Shown here piece by piece: positions 1 through 5,945 of a DNA stretch of 7,825 nt (position 1 is the first letter of the stretch; each line of letters begins with the position of its first letter). Below the pieces are notes generated by a model, which saw only the letters and a program-made list of their open reading frames with translations, was not told the DNA's origin and did not search any database. The position numbers and the translations under genes were made by a program. Source of the DNA: Acidobacteriota bacterium (GTDB taxonomy: Bacteria; Acidobacteriota; Blastocatellia; Pyrinomonadales; Pyrinomonadaceae); NCBI GenBank assembly GCA_020199975.1, contig JAIVJP010000310.1:1-7825 (forward strand). Reading direction: 5' to 3'.

Positions 1-361
1 CCATATGATTGAGATAACTCTCTAAAGCTCGTCGTCCCGCGCCGGATAACTTGTATTCCGTTTTGGGGACGCGGCCAACAAAGAACTTCGTGCAAGTAAT
101 GTATCCGGCGTCTTCCAGCTTGCGCGCGTGCACACTGAGATTTCCGTCGGTTGTGTTCATCAAGCTCTTAAGGTCATTGAAAGTCAGAGACTCGTTCGCA
201 GCGAGAGCGCTGACGATCCCTAGACGTAGTCGTTCATGAATCAGCCGATCCAGCTCGGGCGCAAGACTTCTGGTTTTAGCGCCTTTGAGTTCAAGTAGGC
301 CGCTCGCGGCGTGGTCTTGCCTCTTTTGTATTGCTCGCTTTAGCGCAGAATGTTTAGCCAC
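1..361 (-). CDS. Winged-helix DNA-binding transcriptional regulator (C-terminus cut by window edge)
   Basis: 120 codons are visible, running off the left edge. Residues about 36-118 form a compact winged helix of the MarR/ArsR-like type (HTH_34 style). There is a first helix with LDRLIHERLRLGIVSAL, a helix-turn-helix with SLTFNDLKSLMNTTDGN, a recognition helix with LSVHARKLEDAGYI, and a wing KFFVGRVPKTEYKLS followed by GAGRRALESYL. Family members usually end soon after this point, so little is likely missing. A basic N-terminal stretch of about 35 residues precedes the fold and is longer than I would expect. I chose the GTG start at 359-361 because a full Shine-Dalgarno AAGGAGG lies 4 bases upstream and no other good start exists before the fold. 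The gene overlaps the end of the upstream membrane-protein gene by 8 bases, so the two are probably co-transcribed and translationally coupled. It is likely a repressor of its own operon (inference); the ligand and targets are unknown. Confidence 0.85.
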   Translation of the reverse strand, partial: MAKHSALKRAIQKRQDHAASGLLELKGAKTRSLAPELDRLIHERLRLGIVSALAANESLTFNDLKSLMNTTDGNLSVHARKLEDAGYITCTKFFVGRVPKTEYKLSGAGRRALESYLNHM

Positions 362-968
362 CGTACCTCCTTGCGATGATGACGCCAAAAACTATGTGAA
401 GTCCCCCAAAACCCGCTGCCATCAACCAGTTCGCAAACGCTGGCGCAAACAGCGCGGCTGCTCCCAACCCCATGAAGCACATACCCATGAGGGGAATAAT
501 GGGAACCGAGAACATTCCTCCCGTCACGACACCAGTTCCATAAAGCAGCAGCCAAACTCCCGGAATGAAATCGATTAGATCGGCGCGGTAAAGAACTATG
601 GTGAGCAGTCCGCCCGCTAAAATCGGTGGCGATAGACTAAATGCAACCTTGCGACCTGGTCCGGACAAAAGTGGCAGTTGCGCGGCTCGCGCCTTTCTAT
701 CCATCGACCAGCCTGCAATCAAGAGCGAGACCAACGCTTCGGCAATCCAGACCGCCAGCCAGCCTTTGAATGATGACTGCTGCGCGGCAATGAAGGCTGC
801 CAGAAGGGCCGTTGCTCCAATGGCAACGTCGCCCCAGCCGGAAATCCCGGTGAAAGCCGAGGCGCGCTCCATCGTCTCGCGGATGTAGCGCAGATTGTCC
901 ATTGCGCGTTCATGCAGCGCCGGCGGCGGCTGTTCTGTTTCAAGCGAAACCAAGCGCATCAAGCTCAT
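354..968 (-). CDS. Small integral membrane protein paired with winged-helix regulator
   Basis: A 204-residue protein from the ATG at 966-968. A soluble N-terminus of about 40 residues (with the sequence MDNLRYIRETMERASAFTGI) is followed by about six hydrophobic segments, at roughly residues 44-62, 68-86, 109-127, 135-152, 155-175 and 178-197. It has no recognised catalytic motif. I know similar proteins beside small winged-helix regulators in Acidobacteriota, but their function is not established and I do not assign one. The frame is open to a TTG at 977, but that codon lies inside the -10 box of the promoter, so it cannot be the start of this transcript. ATG 968 falls at about the expected transcription start and has no Shine-Dalgarno, which suggests leaderless translation. 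ATG 959 is an alternative. The stop codon lies inside the downstream regulator gene (8-base overlap). Confidence 0.85.
   Translation of the reverse strand: MSLMRLVSLETEQPPPALHERAMDNLRYIRETMERASAFTGISGWGDVAIGATALLAAFIAAQQSSFKGWLAVWIAEALVSLLIAGWSMDRKARAAQLPLLSGPGRKVAFSLSPPILAGGLLTIVLYRADLIDFIPGVWLLLYGTGVVTGGMFSVPIIPLMGMCFMGLGAAALFAPAFANWLMAAGFGGLHIVFGVIIARRYGG
366..372 (-). promoter_or_regulatory. Shine-Dalgarno for the winged-helix regulator
   Basis: On the minus strand this reads AAGGAGG, 4 bases before the GTG at 359-361. It lies inside the last codons (Ala-Arg-Arg) of the membrane-protein gene. Ribosomes finishing that gene would therefore sit on this site, which supports coupled translation and the choice of GTG as start. 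Confidence 0.7.
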
Positions 969-976
969 CGCGAACA

Positions 977-1006
977 ATCATAGGCGCCCGACGCCTGCTA
1001 TGTCAA
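977..1006 (-). promoter_or_regulatory. Strong sigma70-type promoter for the membrane protein-regulator operon
   Basis: On the minus strand a perfect -35 TTGACA (1001-1006) is followed by an 18-base spacer and a -10 TATGAT (977-982, 5 of 6 to consensus). The expected transcription start is about 968-971, at or next to the ATG at 966-968. That leaves essentially no 5' leader. This is the best promoter match I found in the window. Confidence 0.75.
982..996 (-). promoter_or_regulatory. Candidate operator: inverted repeat in the promoter spacer
   Basis: AGGCG (982-986) and CGCCT (992-996) form a perfect 5+5 inverted repeat around a 5-base centre, lying between the -35 and -10 boxes. A dimeric winged-helix protein bound here would block RNA polymerase. 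The regulator encoded second in this operon is the obvious candidate, giving autoregulation. The repeat is short and GC-rich, so chance is a real possibility. Confidence 0.35.
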
Positions 1007-1063
1007 GTACTTTGTGAAGCAAAGTCGGGGCCCCCGGAATGTGAACAGCCAGTGTCAACTTCC

Positions 1064-1209
1064 GTAACGGCTTTGTCGCCTGATGTGAGGACGCGGCTAT
1101 GCCCTTCCGTCAAGGCTGTCCTCTATTAATGGGGCATAAGCCCCGAAATTTGAAAGGCCTACTCGGCGGGGCACAGCCGCCGCCTCACATCGGACGGCGC
1201 AGCCGTTGC
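1064..1209. repeat. Long imperfect inverted repeat (REP/MITE-like) between kgd and the membrane-protein operon
   Basis: Two 41-base arms, 1064-1104 and 1169-1209, are inverted copies matching at about 32 of 41 positions by hand alignment. The best shared blocks are GATGTGAGG and GCGGCT. The 64-base centre contains its own perfect hairpin, GGGGC-ATAA-GCCCC at 1131-1144. As RNA or extruded DNA it would form a long stem with an internal hairpin. It begins 25 bases downstream of the kgd stop codon, so it would lie in the 3' end of the kgd transcript and could protect or end it. No U-run follows any stem, so it is not a classical intrinsic terminator. The size and form fit a dispersed REP or MITE-type element, but no second copy occurs in this window to prove it. 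Confidence 0.6.
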
Positions 1210-1234
1210 TAAGGATTCGCTAACTGGCTAATTC

Positions 1235-4200
1235 CTATGCAAGAGTCACAGCTTCGTGAACGAGGGTGGCTTGCTCGGCCTGGTGGACCGCATATGAGCC
1301 GGTGGCGGGGCTGGCCGATGCCGAGCGTCCAATATAAATCGGGCGCTCGCAGGACGGCAGAAGTCTTTCCAGAAGCGCTTCGACGAAGGTCCAACCGCCC
1401 ATGTTCTTTGGTTCCTCCTGCGCCCAAACAAGTTGTTTCGCGTTCGGATAACGGGCAAACACCTCGCGCAAACGCCGCATTGGAAATGGATAGAACTGCT
1501 CTACTCGCACGATCGATACGCGCGCTTCCTCCAACTTCCTGCGCGCCTCCATGAGATCGTAGAAAACCTTTCCGCTACACAGCACCACCCGCTGAACTGA
1601 CGAAGGATCCTCGATTTCAGCATCGTCTATCAGGGGGTTGAACCCACCATTAGTAAGTTGGTCCAGCGACGATGCGGCGGCGGGTAGTCGCAGCAGGCTC
1701 TTTGGTGTCATCACAATCAAGGGCCGTTCCCCGCCAGGTCTTACTTGTCTTCGAAGTAGATGGAAGTACTGCGCCGGCGTCGTCGGGTAACAGACCTGCA
1801 GGTTATTCTCGGCGCACATCTGCAGGAAGCGCTCCAAGCGCGCGCTCGAGTGCTCGGGTCCTTGTCCTTCATAACCATGCGGCAGGAGCATGGTTAGTCG
1901 AGACGTTTGCCTCCACTTGTCCTCCGATGCGGCGATATATTGATCGATGATGGTTTGGGCGCCGTTACCAAAGTCGCCAAACTGGGCTTCCCAAATAACT
2001 AGGGCGTCCGCCGCAATTACCGAGTACCCATATTCGAAACCCAGCACACCTTCTTCGGATAGTGAGCTGTCGAAGACGTCGAACCGGGCCTCCGGATTTG
2101 CCTCCGAGCGTAACTCGGAAAGCGGCGTCCACTGTTTGCCGGTCTGTGTGTCATACAAAACCGCGTGGCGCTGGCTAAATGTGCCGCGGCCCGAATCCTG
2201 TCCGCTCAAGCGCACGCGGGTTCCGTCGATAACCAGCGAGCCGAAGGCGGCGGCCTCGGCAAAAGCCCAGTCGATGGGCAATGCGCCTTCGCCCATTTTC
2301 GCGCGCCGAGCAAGTTGTCCCACCATCTTCGGATTGATGTTGAAGCCTTCAGGCACCACTGCAATCTTCTGGGCGACGTTCCTAATGACCTCAGCGTCGA
2401 CGCCCGTATCGATAACGACCGACCCGTCCATCTCTTCAACTGGAGGAGCCGGCTTCTTAGGCTGTTGCTGAGAGACGATGCCTTTGGCTCGGGCAAGCGC
2501 ATCTTCATAACGCCGCACGCGTTCTTCAATCAACGCGTTTAGCTCGGCTTCGTCAATAACCCCTTCTTTCACAAGTCTCTTCGCATAGATTGCCCGAACC
2601 CCGGGGTGGGCCTTCACGCGCGCGTACATCAGCGGCTGCGTGTAACTCGGTTCATCAGTTTCGTTATGTCCGAGTTTGCGAAATCCGACGACATCGAGCA
2701 CCACATCCTTATTAAACTCTTGCCGGTATTCCAGGGCGATCTGAACCGCGCGGTAGGCGGCCTCCGGGTCATCACTGTTGATATGAAAGATTGGCAACTG
2801 AGTCATGCGCGCCACATCTGTTGAATAGATGGTGGAGCGCCCAGCCTCAGGCGACGTCGTGAAACCAATTTGGTTATTGATGATGATGTGAATCGTGCCT
2901 CCGGTGCGATAACCTTTGAGTTCGGCGAGATTCAGAGTCTCCATCACAACACCTTGCCCGGAGAAAGCGGCATCGCCGTGCAGCAGCACCGGCAGCGCTT
3001 TGTCGATTGCTTCCTCACGAGCGGTGCCGAGCCGGTCTCGCAGGACATCCTGCTTCGCCCGAACCATTCCTTCCACGACCGGGTCGACGGCTTCCAGGTG
3101 ACTGGGATTGGGGGAAAGCGTGAGACTGACCTTCCGTCCGCTGGCGGTCAGACGTTCACCGACCGCGCCCTGGTGATACTTGACGTCACCCTCATCGGCC
3201 GGAAAGGACGGATGAATCGACCCTTCAAACGAAGTAAAGATGCGCTCGCAAAACTTGCCAATCACATTCGCCAACACATTCAAACGCCCGCGATGGGCCA
3301 TGCCCAGGGTGATGTCTTCGACGCCCCGGTCGCCGGCATCCTCGATCAGCCGATCCAGCAAGGGAATAATGGTTTCGCAACCCTCGAGTGAGAATCGCTT
3401 CTGACCGAGATACTTGGTGTGCAGAAAACGCTCAAACTGTTCAGCCGAGATCAGTTTCCACAAAAGCTGTTTCTTGATTTCGCTGGGCAGAGGCTCGGGG
3501 CTAACAAAATGCTTGCGGATTTGGTCGCGAATCCAGAGTTTCTGCTCCTTGCTCTGAATATGCCGATACTCAGTCGCGACCTTTCCACAGTAGGCGCGTT
3601 GCAAGATGTCGAGAATCTCGCGGAGCGTCGCGCTTTCAGTGCCCGCCAATCCGCCGGTAATAAACACTCGATCCAGATCCCAGATGGTCAGTCCGTAAGT
3701 TTCTATGTCCAGCTCGGGATGGTAGAGCACCGGCATCGCGTGCAGCGGGTCTACATCGGCAATCAAGTGGCCGCGCACGCGATAAGCATTGATCAGCTCT
3801 ATCACACTGGCTTCTTTGATCGTTTGTTCGCGAGCGTGGTCGCCCGGAGTGAAAAAGGGATTGCGGTCAAGACTCCAGCGCAGAGGAGAATAGGGAATCC
3901 CCACGTCGGAAAAAATTTCGTTATAGAACTTGTGTTGTCCAGTAAGTAGCTCATGGACCATTGCCAGGAATGCACCGGATTCCGCACCCTGAATGATGCG
4001 ATGGTCGTAGGTACTGCTAATTGTAATAGCCTTACTGATGCCCAACTGGGAGAGAGCTTCCGGCGCCATTGCCTGGTACTCAGCCGGATACTCAATCGCA
4101 CCAGTGGCAATGATTACTGAATGCCCGGCCATCAGCCGCGGTGTGGAGGCAACGGTACCGATTGTGCCGGGGTTTGTCAGCGAGATGGTTGTGTTCTGAA

Positions 4201-4990
4201 AATCAGCTAGCTGCAGTTTTCCTTCGCGCGCTCGCTTTACCACGCTGTCATAAGCCTGCAGAAACTCAGAGAAGCGCAGCTTGTTTGCGTTCTTGATGTT
4301 CGGGACCAGTAGACTCCGGCTGCCGTCCTTCTTCTCCAGATCGATCGCCACACCCAGATTAACGCTCTCCCGGCGCAGACGCGCCGGCTTCCCATCAACC
4401 ACTTCATAGGCGTCGTTTAATTGCGGATACTCCTCGAGGGCGCGCACAATGGCCCAGGCAATGAGGTGCGTATACGAAGCCTTGCCACGATCGTTTTCCG
4501 CAAGGTACTTGTTGATAATCCGCCGGTTCTCATCAAGAAGCTTTACCGGTATCCGACGCTGCGAAGTGGCGGTGGGAACTGAGAGGCTCGCCTCCATGTT
4601 CTCAACGATCTTAAGTGCAGCCCCTCGAATCGCTACCACTTCGGCATGACTCTCAGCGCTCGGAACAGGTGTGGTGGTAACGCGCTCAACTGCTGGAGCC
4701 ATTGCCGCGGTAGCACTTGCCGAGGCATCTGCTTTTGGAGATACGTCAGCTTTAGCTGAATCTTTGGCGGATGTTTCATTCGCGACCTGAGGAGCTGAAG
4801 CATTGCGTCCGTTTTCGGAGGCGCTCGCTCCATCCCCTCGTAGTAATTCCGTGAAATATGCTCGCCACGATTCGTCAACCGACTCTGGATTGCTGCGAAA
4901 ACGTCCAAGCAGTCCTTCGACATACGTCGCGTTGGCGCCGAAATTCTCGGCTATTAGCTCAGATAGGTCGGTTGTGCTTCTCTGCTCCAA
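1235..4990 (-). CDS. kgd: Multifunctional 2-oxoglutarate dehydrogenase/decarboxylase, E2-E1 fusion
   Basis: A 1251-residue TCA-cycle enzyme that decarboxylates 2-oxoglutarate with thiamine diphosphate and passes the succinyl group towards CoA. Domains in order: an N-terminal helical segment typical of E1o (1-50); an Ala/Ser-rich linker (51-115); an E2 succinyltransferase catalytic domain (about 135-350) with active-site His330 in STYDHRIIQG; the E1 core (about 380-840) with HRGRLNVL at 566 and a thiamine-diphosphate/Mg site at G672-D673-A674 through N705-N706; a transketolase-like pyrimidine domain (about 900-1100); and the E1o C-terminal domain. There is no lipoyl domain, so lipoyl groups must come from another protein. 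The usual Asp of the E2 motif is Gln334, which I recall as shared with mycobacterial KGD. Length and order match mycobacterial KGD and corynebacterial OdhA, known mainly from Actinobacteria. The start is TTG at 4988-4990: an in-frame stop lies upstream, no in-frame ATG or GTG precedes the conserved N-terminus, and GGGAGG lies 11 bases before it. No frame damage was seen. Confidence 0.97.
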   Translation of the reverse strand: MEQRSTTDLSELIAENFGANATYVEGLLGRFRSNPESVDESWRAYFTELLRGDGASASENGRNASAPQVANETSAKDSAKADVSPKADASASATAAMAPAVERVTTTPVPSAESHAEVVAIRGAALKIVENMEASLSVPTATSQRRIPVKLLDENRRIINKYLAENDRGKASYTHLIAWAIVRALEEYPQLNDAYEVVDGKPARLRRESVNLGVAIDLEKKDGSRSLLVPNIKNANKLRFSEFLQAYDSVVKRAREGKLQLADFQNTTISLTNPGTIGTVASTPRLMAGHSVIIATGAIEYPAEYQAMAPEALSQLGISKAITISSTYDHRIIQGAESGAFLAMVHELLTGQHKFYNEIFSDVGIPYSPLRWSLDRNPFFTPGDHAREQTIKEASVIELINAYRVRGHLIADVDPLHAMPVLYHPELDIETYGLTIWDLDRVFITGGLAGTESATLREILDILQRAYCGKVATEYRHIQSKEQKLWIRDQIRKHFVSPEPLPSEIKKQLLWKLISAEQFERFLHTKYLGQKRFSLEGCETIIPLLDRLIEDAGDRGVEDITLGMAHRGRLNVLANVIGKFCERIFTSFEGSIHPSFPADEGDVKYHQGAVGERLTASGRKVSLTLSPNPSHLEAVDPVVEGMVRAKQDVLRDRLGTAREEAIDKALPVLLHGDAAFSGQGVVMETLNLAELKGYRTGGTIHIIINNQIGFTTSPEAGRSTIYSTDVARMTQLPIFHINSDDPEAAYRAVQIALEYRQEFNKDVVLDVVGFRKLGHNETDEPSYTQPLMYARVKAHPGVRAIYAKRLVKEGVIDEAELNALIEERVRRYEDALARAKGIVSQQQPKKPAPPVEEMDGSVVIDTGVDAEVIRNVAQKIAVVPEGFNINPKMVGQLARRAKMGEGALPIDWAFAEAAAFGSLVIDGTRVRLSGQDSGRGTFSQRHAVLYDTQTGKQWTPLSELRSEANPEARFDVFDSSLSEEGVLGFEYGYSVIAADALVIWEAQFGDFGNGAQTIIDQYIAASEDKWRQTSRLTMLLPHGYEGQGPEHSSARLERFLQMCAENNLQVCYPTTPAQYFHLLRRQVRPGGERPLIVMTPKSLLRLPAAASSLDQLTNGGFNPLIDDAEIEDPSSVQRVVLCSGKVFYDLMEARRKLEEARVSIVRVEQFYPFPMRRLREVFARYPNAKQLVWAQEEPKNMGGWTFVEALLERLLPSCERPIYIGRSASASPATGSYAVHQAEQATLVHEAVTLA

Positions 4991-5001
4991 CTTCTTTTCA
5001 T

Positions 5002-5007
5002 CCTCCC
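5002..5007 (-). promoter_or_regulatory. Shine-Dalgarno of kgd, selecting a TTG start
   Basis: GGGAGG on the minus strand lies 11 bases before the TTG at 4988-4990. An ATG touches it directly (4999-5001) but is out of frame with kgd and opens only 15 codons before a stop. The spacing to TTG is long but workable. The conserved E1o N-terminus beginning just after TTG makes TTG the credible start. Confidence 0.5.
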
Positions 5008-5162
5008 AACAATCGCACGCGGATAACTGTTACGGGTTTCGAACACGGTCATTTTGGCGGTGTGGTTTTAACCGATAGACTACCACCTTCCGCATTCCAA
5101 TGCATATGGCACCACATCTCTGGCGGTACTGGTTCATTTTAAGTCCGGAAGTACAGAGTTCA

Positions 5163-5191
5163 CTTTTAGTTGCGGCTTAAGGTACCGACAA
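5163..5191 (-). promoter_or_regulatory. Weak candidate promoter for kgd
   Basis: On the minus strand TTGTCG (5186-5191), a 17-base spacer and TAAAAG (5163-5168) match sigma70 boxes at 4 of 6 each. A transcript from here would carry a leader of about 165 bases. TTGCCG-N18-TATAAG at 5283-5312 is equally possible. The sequence does not decide between them. Confidence 0.2.
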
Positions 5192-5224
5192 GCTAAAGAA
5201 CTCTAAACTGAACAGGGCTACATC

Positions 5225-5254
5225 TGGATAGGATCTCTCAACCTGCGTTATAAT
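5225..5254 (+). promoter_or_regulatory. Candidate sigma70 promoter for the phosphatase-amidase unit
   Basis: A perfect -10 TATAAT (5249-5254) is preceded at 18 bases by TGGATA (5225-5230, 4 of 6 to TTGACA). The expected start is near 5261, giving a leader of about 77 bases before the ATG at 5338. A weaker alternative is TTGGCG-N16-TATATC at 5265-5292. Confidence 0.45.
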
Positions 5255-5337
5255 CCCGCGCGAATTGGCGGCCAGTCGTACTCTTATATATCTGTCCTTT
5301 ACGTTCCGGCAATTAAAACCAGTTGGAGCGATTTTTG

Positions 5338-5910
5338 ATGTCAAAGAACCGGTTATGGGCTAATCCCTGGTTTCTGCTTTTAGTTACCGCGGGCTGGTTG
5401 GCCGGTCTTCTCGCTACAGCGTACTTCGTTGCGGATCGCCCGGTTACCACCGTCATACTGGTGCGACACGCCGAGAAAAACATAGAACCGAACAACCCAA
5501 ACCCGACCCTGACTCCCGCCGGACAGGAACGCGCTCAGACTTTGGTCCGTATGCTTGGCGAGTCGGGAATTACCGCTATCTATGCTACGCAGTATCTGCG
5601 GACACAAGGGACCGCAAGTCCCCTCGCCGATCGTTTAGGGCTTAAGGTCAACCAACTCGACGCTCGCAATGTAGAAGAATTGGTCAGACAAATTAAGTCA
5701 AACCACTTGGGCGGCGTGGTGTTCGTTGCGGGCCATAGCAACAGCGTGCCAGCCGTTATATCGGCACTTGGCGGAGGAACACGTCCAGAAATTCCTGAGC
5801 AAGAATACGACAACATGTTTATCGTGACCGTACAGAGATTTCGCCCAACCAGAGTCGTTAAGCTTAAGTATGGTGAGCCCATTTCGCCGGCACCGCAAAC
5901 CAGCAAGTGA
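5338..5910 (+). CDS. Membrane-anchored histidine phosphatase family protein
   Basis: A 190-residue protein of the phosphoglycerate mutase-like histidine phosphatase superfamily, closest in size to the small SixA-like members. Residues 10-32 are a single hydrophobic segment (PWFLLLVTAGWLAGLLATAY), either a membrane anchor or an uncleaved signal. The catalytic domain follows outside the membrane, so it probably acts in the periplasm. The phospho-accepting His44 lies in LVRHAEK. Arg88 in the QYLRTQ segment and His133 in GHSNSVP complete the phosphate pocket together with Arg43. The usual RHG is RHA here, as in several SixA-type proteins. The substrate is unknown; it could be a small phosphate ester or a phosphoprotein. 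The ATG at 5338 is chosen over the in-frame TTG at 5323 because GGAG (5325-5328) sits 9 bases before it. The broken amidase gene starts 35 bases after the stop on the same strand with no terminator between, so the two probably share a transcript. Confidence 0.9.
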   Translation: MSKNRLWANPWFLLLVTAGWLAGLLATAYFVADRPVTTVILVRHAEKNIEPNNPNPTLTPAGQERAQTLVRMLGESGITAIYATQYLRTQGTASPLADRLGLKVNQLDARNVEELVRQIKSNHLGGVVFVAGHSNSVPAVISALGGGTRPEIPEQEYDNMFIVTVQRFRPTRVVKLKYGEPISPAPQTSK

Positions 5911-5945
5911 ACCAATAGGCAGAATGTTTTTCTCAGGAGACCAGG

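Larger units (their letters stand above)
4991..5337. other. Divergent intergenic region between kgd and the histidine phosphatase gene
   Basis: 347 bases without a convincing gene. kgd leaves to the left and the phosphatase gene to the right, so promoters for both should lie here. The plus strand has a perfect TATAAT at 5249-5254. The minus strand has only weak candidates (5163-5191, and TTGCCG-N18-TATAAG at 5283-5312). Small dyads occur at 5024-5032 (TAACTGTTA) and 5064-5073 (GGTTTTAACC, a 4+4 hairpin). They lie close to the kgd start and could be regulator sites, but they are too short to assign. No riboswitch-like fold or small RNA was recognised. Confidence 0.7.

Noticed and set aside
51..578. 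Plus-strand open frames at 51-239 and 285-578
   Set aside because: They lie antisense to the regulator and membrane protein, which have clear domain or helix patterns and a good ribosome site.
1025..1038. GC palindrome around GGGGCCCC upstream of the promoter
   Set aside because: A short GC-only dyad common by chance, at no telling distance from the promoter boxes.
1131..1144. GGGGC-ATAA-GCCCC hairpin as an intrinsic terminator of kgd
   Set aside because: The stem is perfect but no T-run follows on either strand. It is better treated as the core of the larger inverted repeat.
1947..3949. Several long open frames on the plus strand opposite kgd (for example 1947-2471, 2870-3391 and 3419-3949)
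   Set aside because: They are antisense to conserved coding sequence, show no family motif and have no ribosome sites. They are by-products of kgd codon structure.
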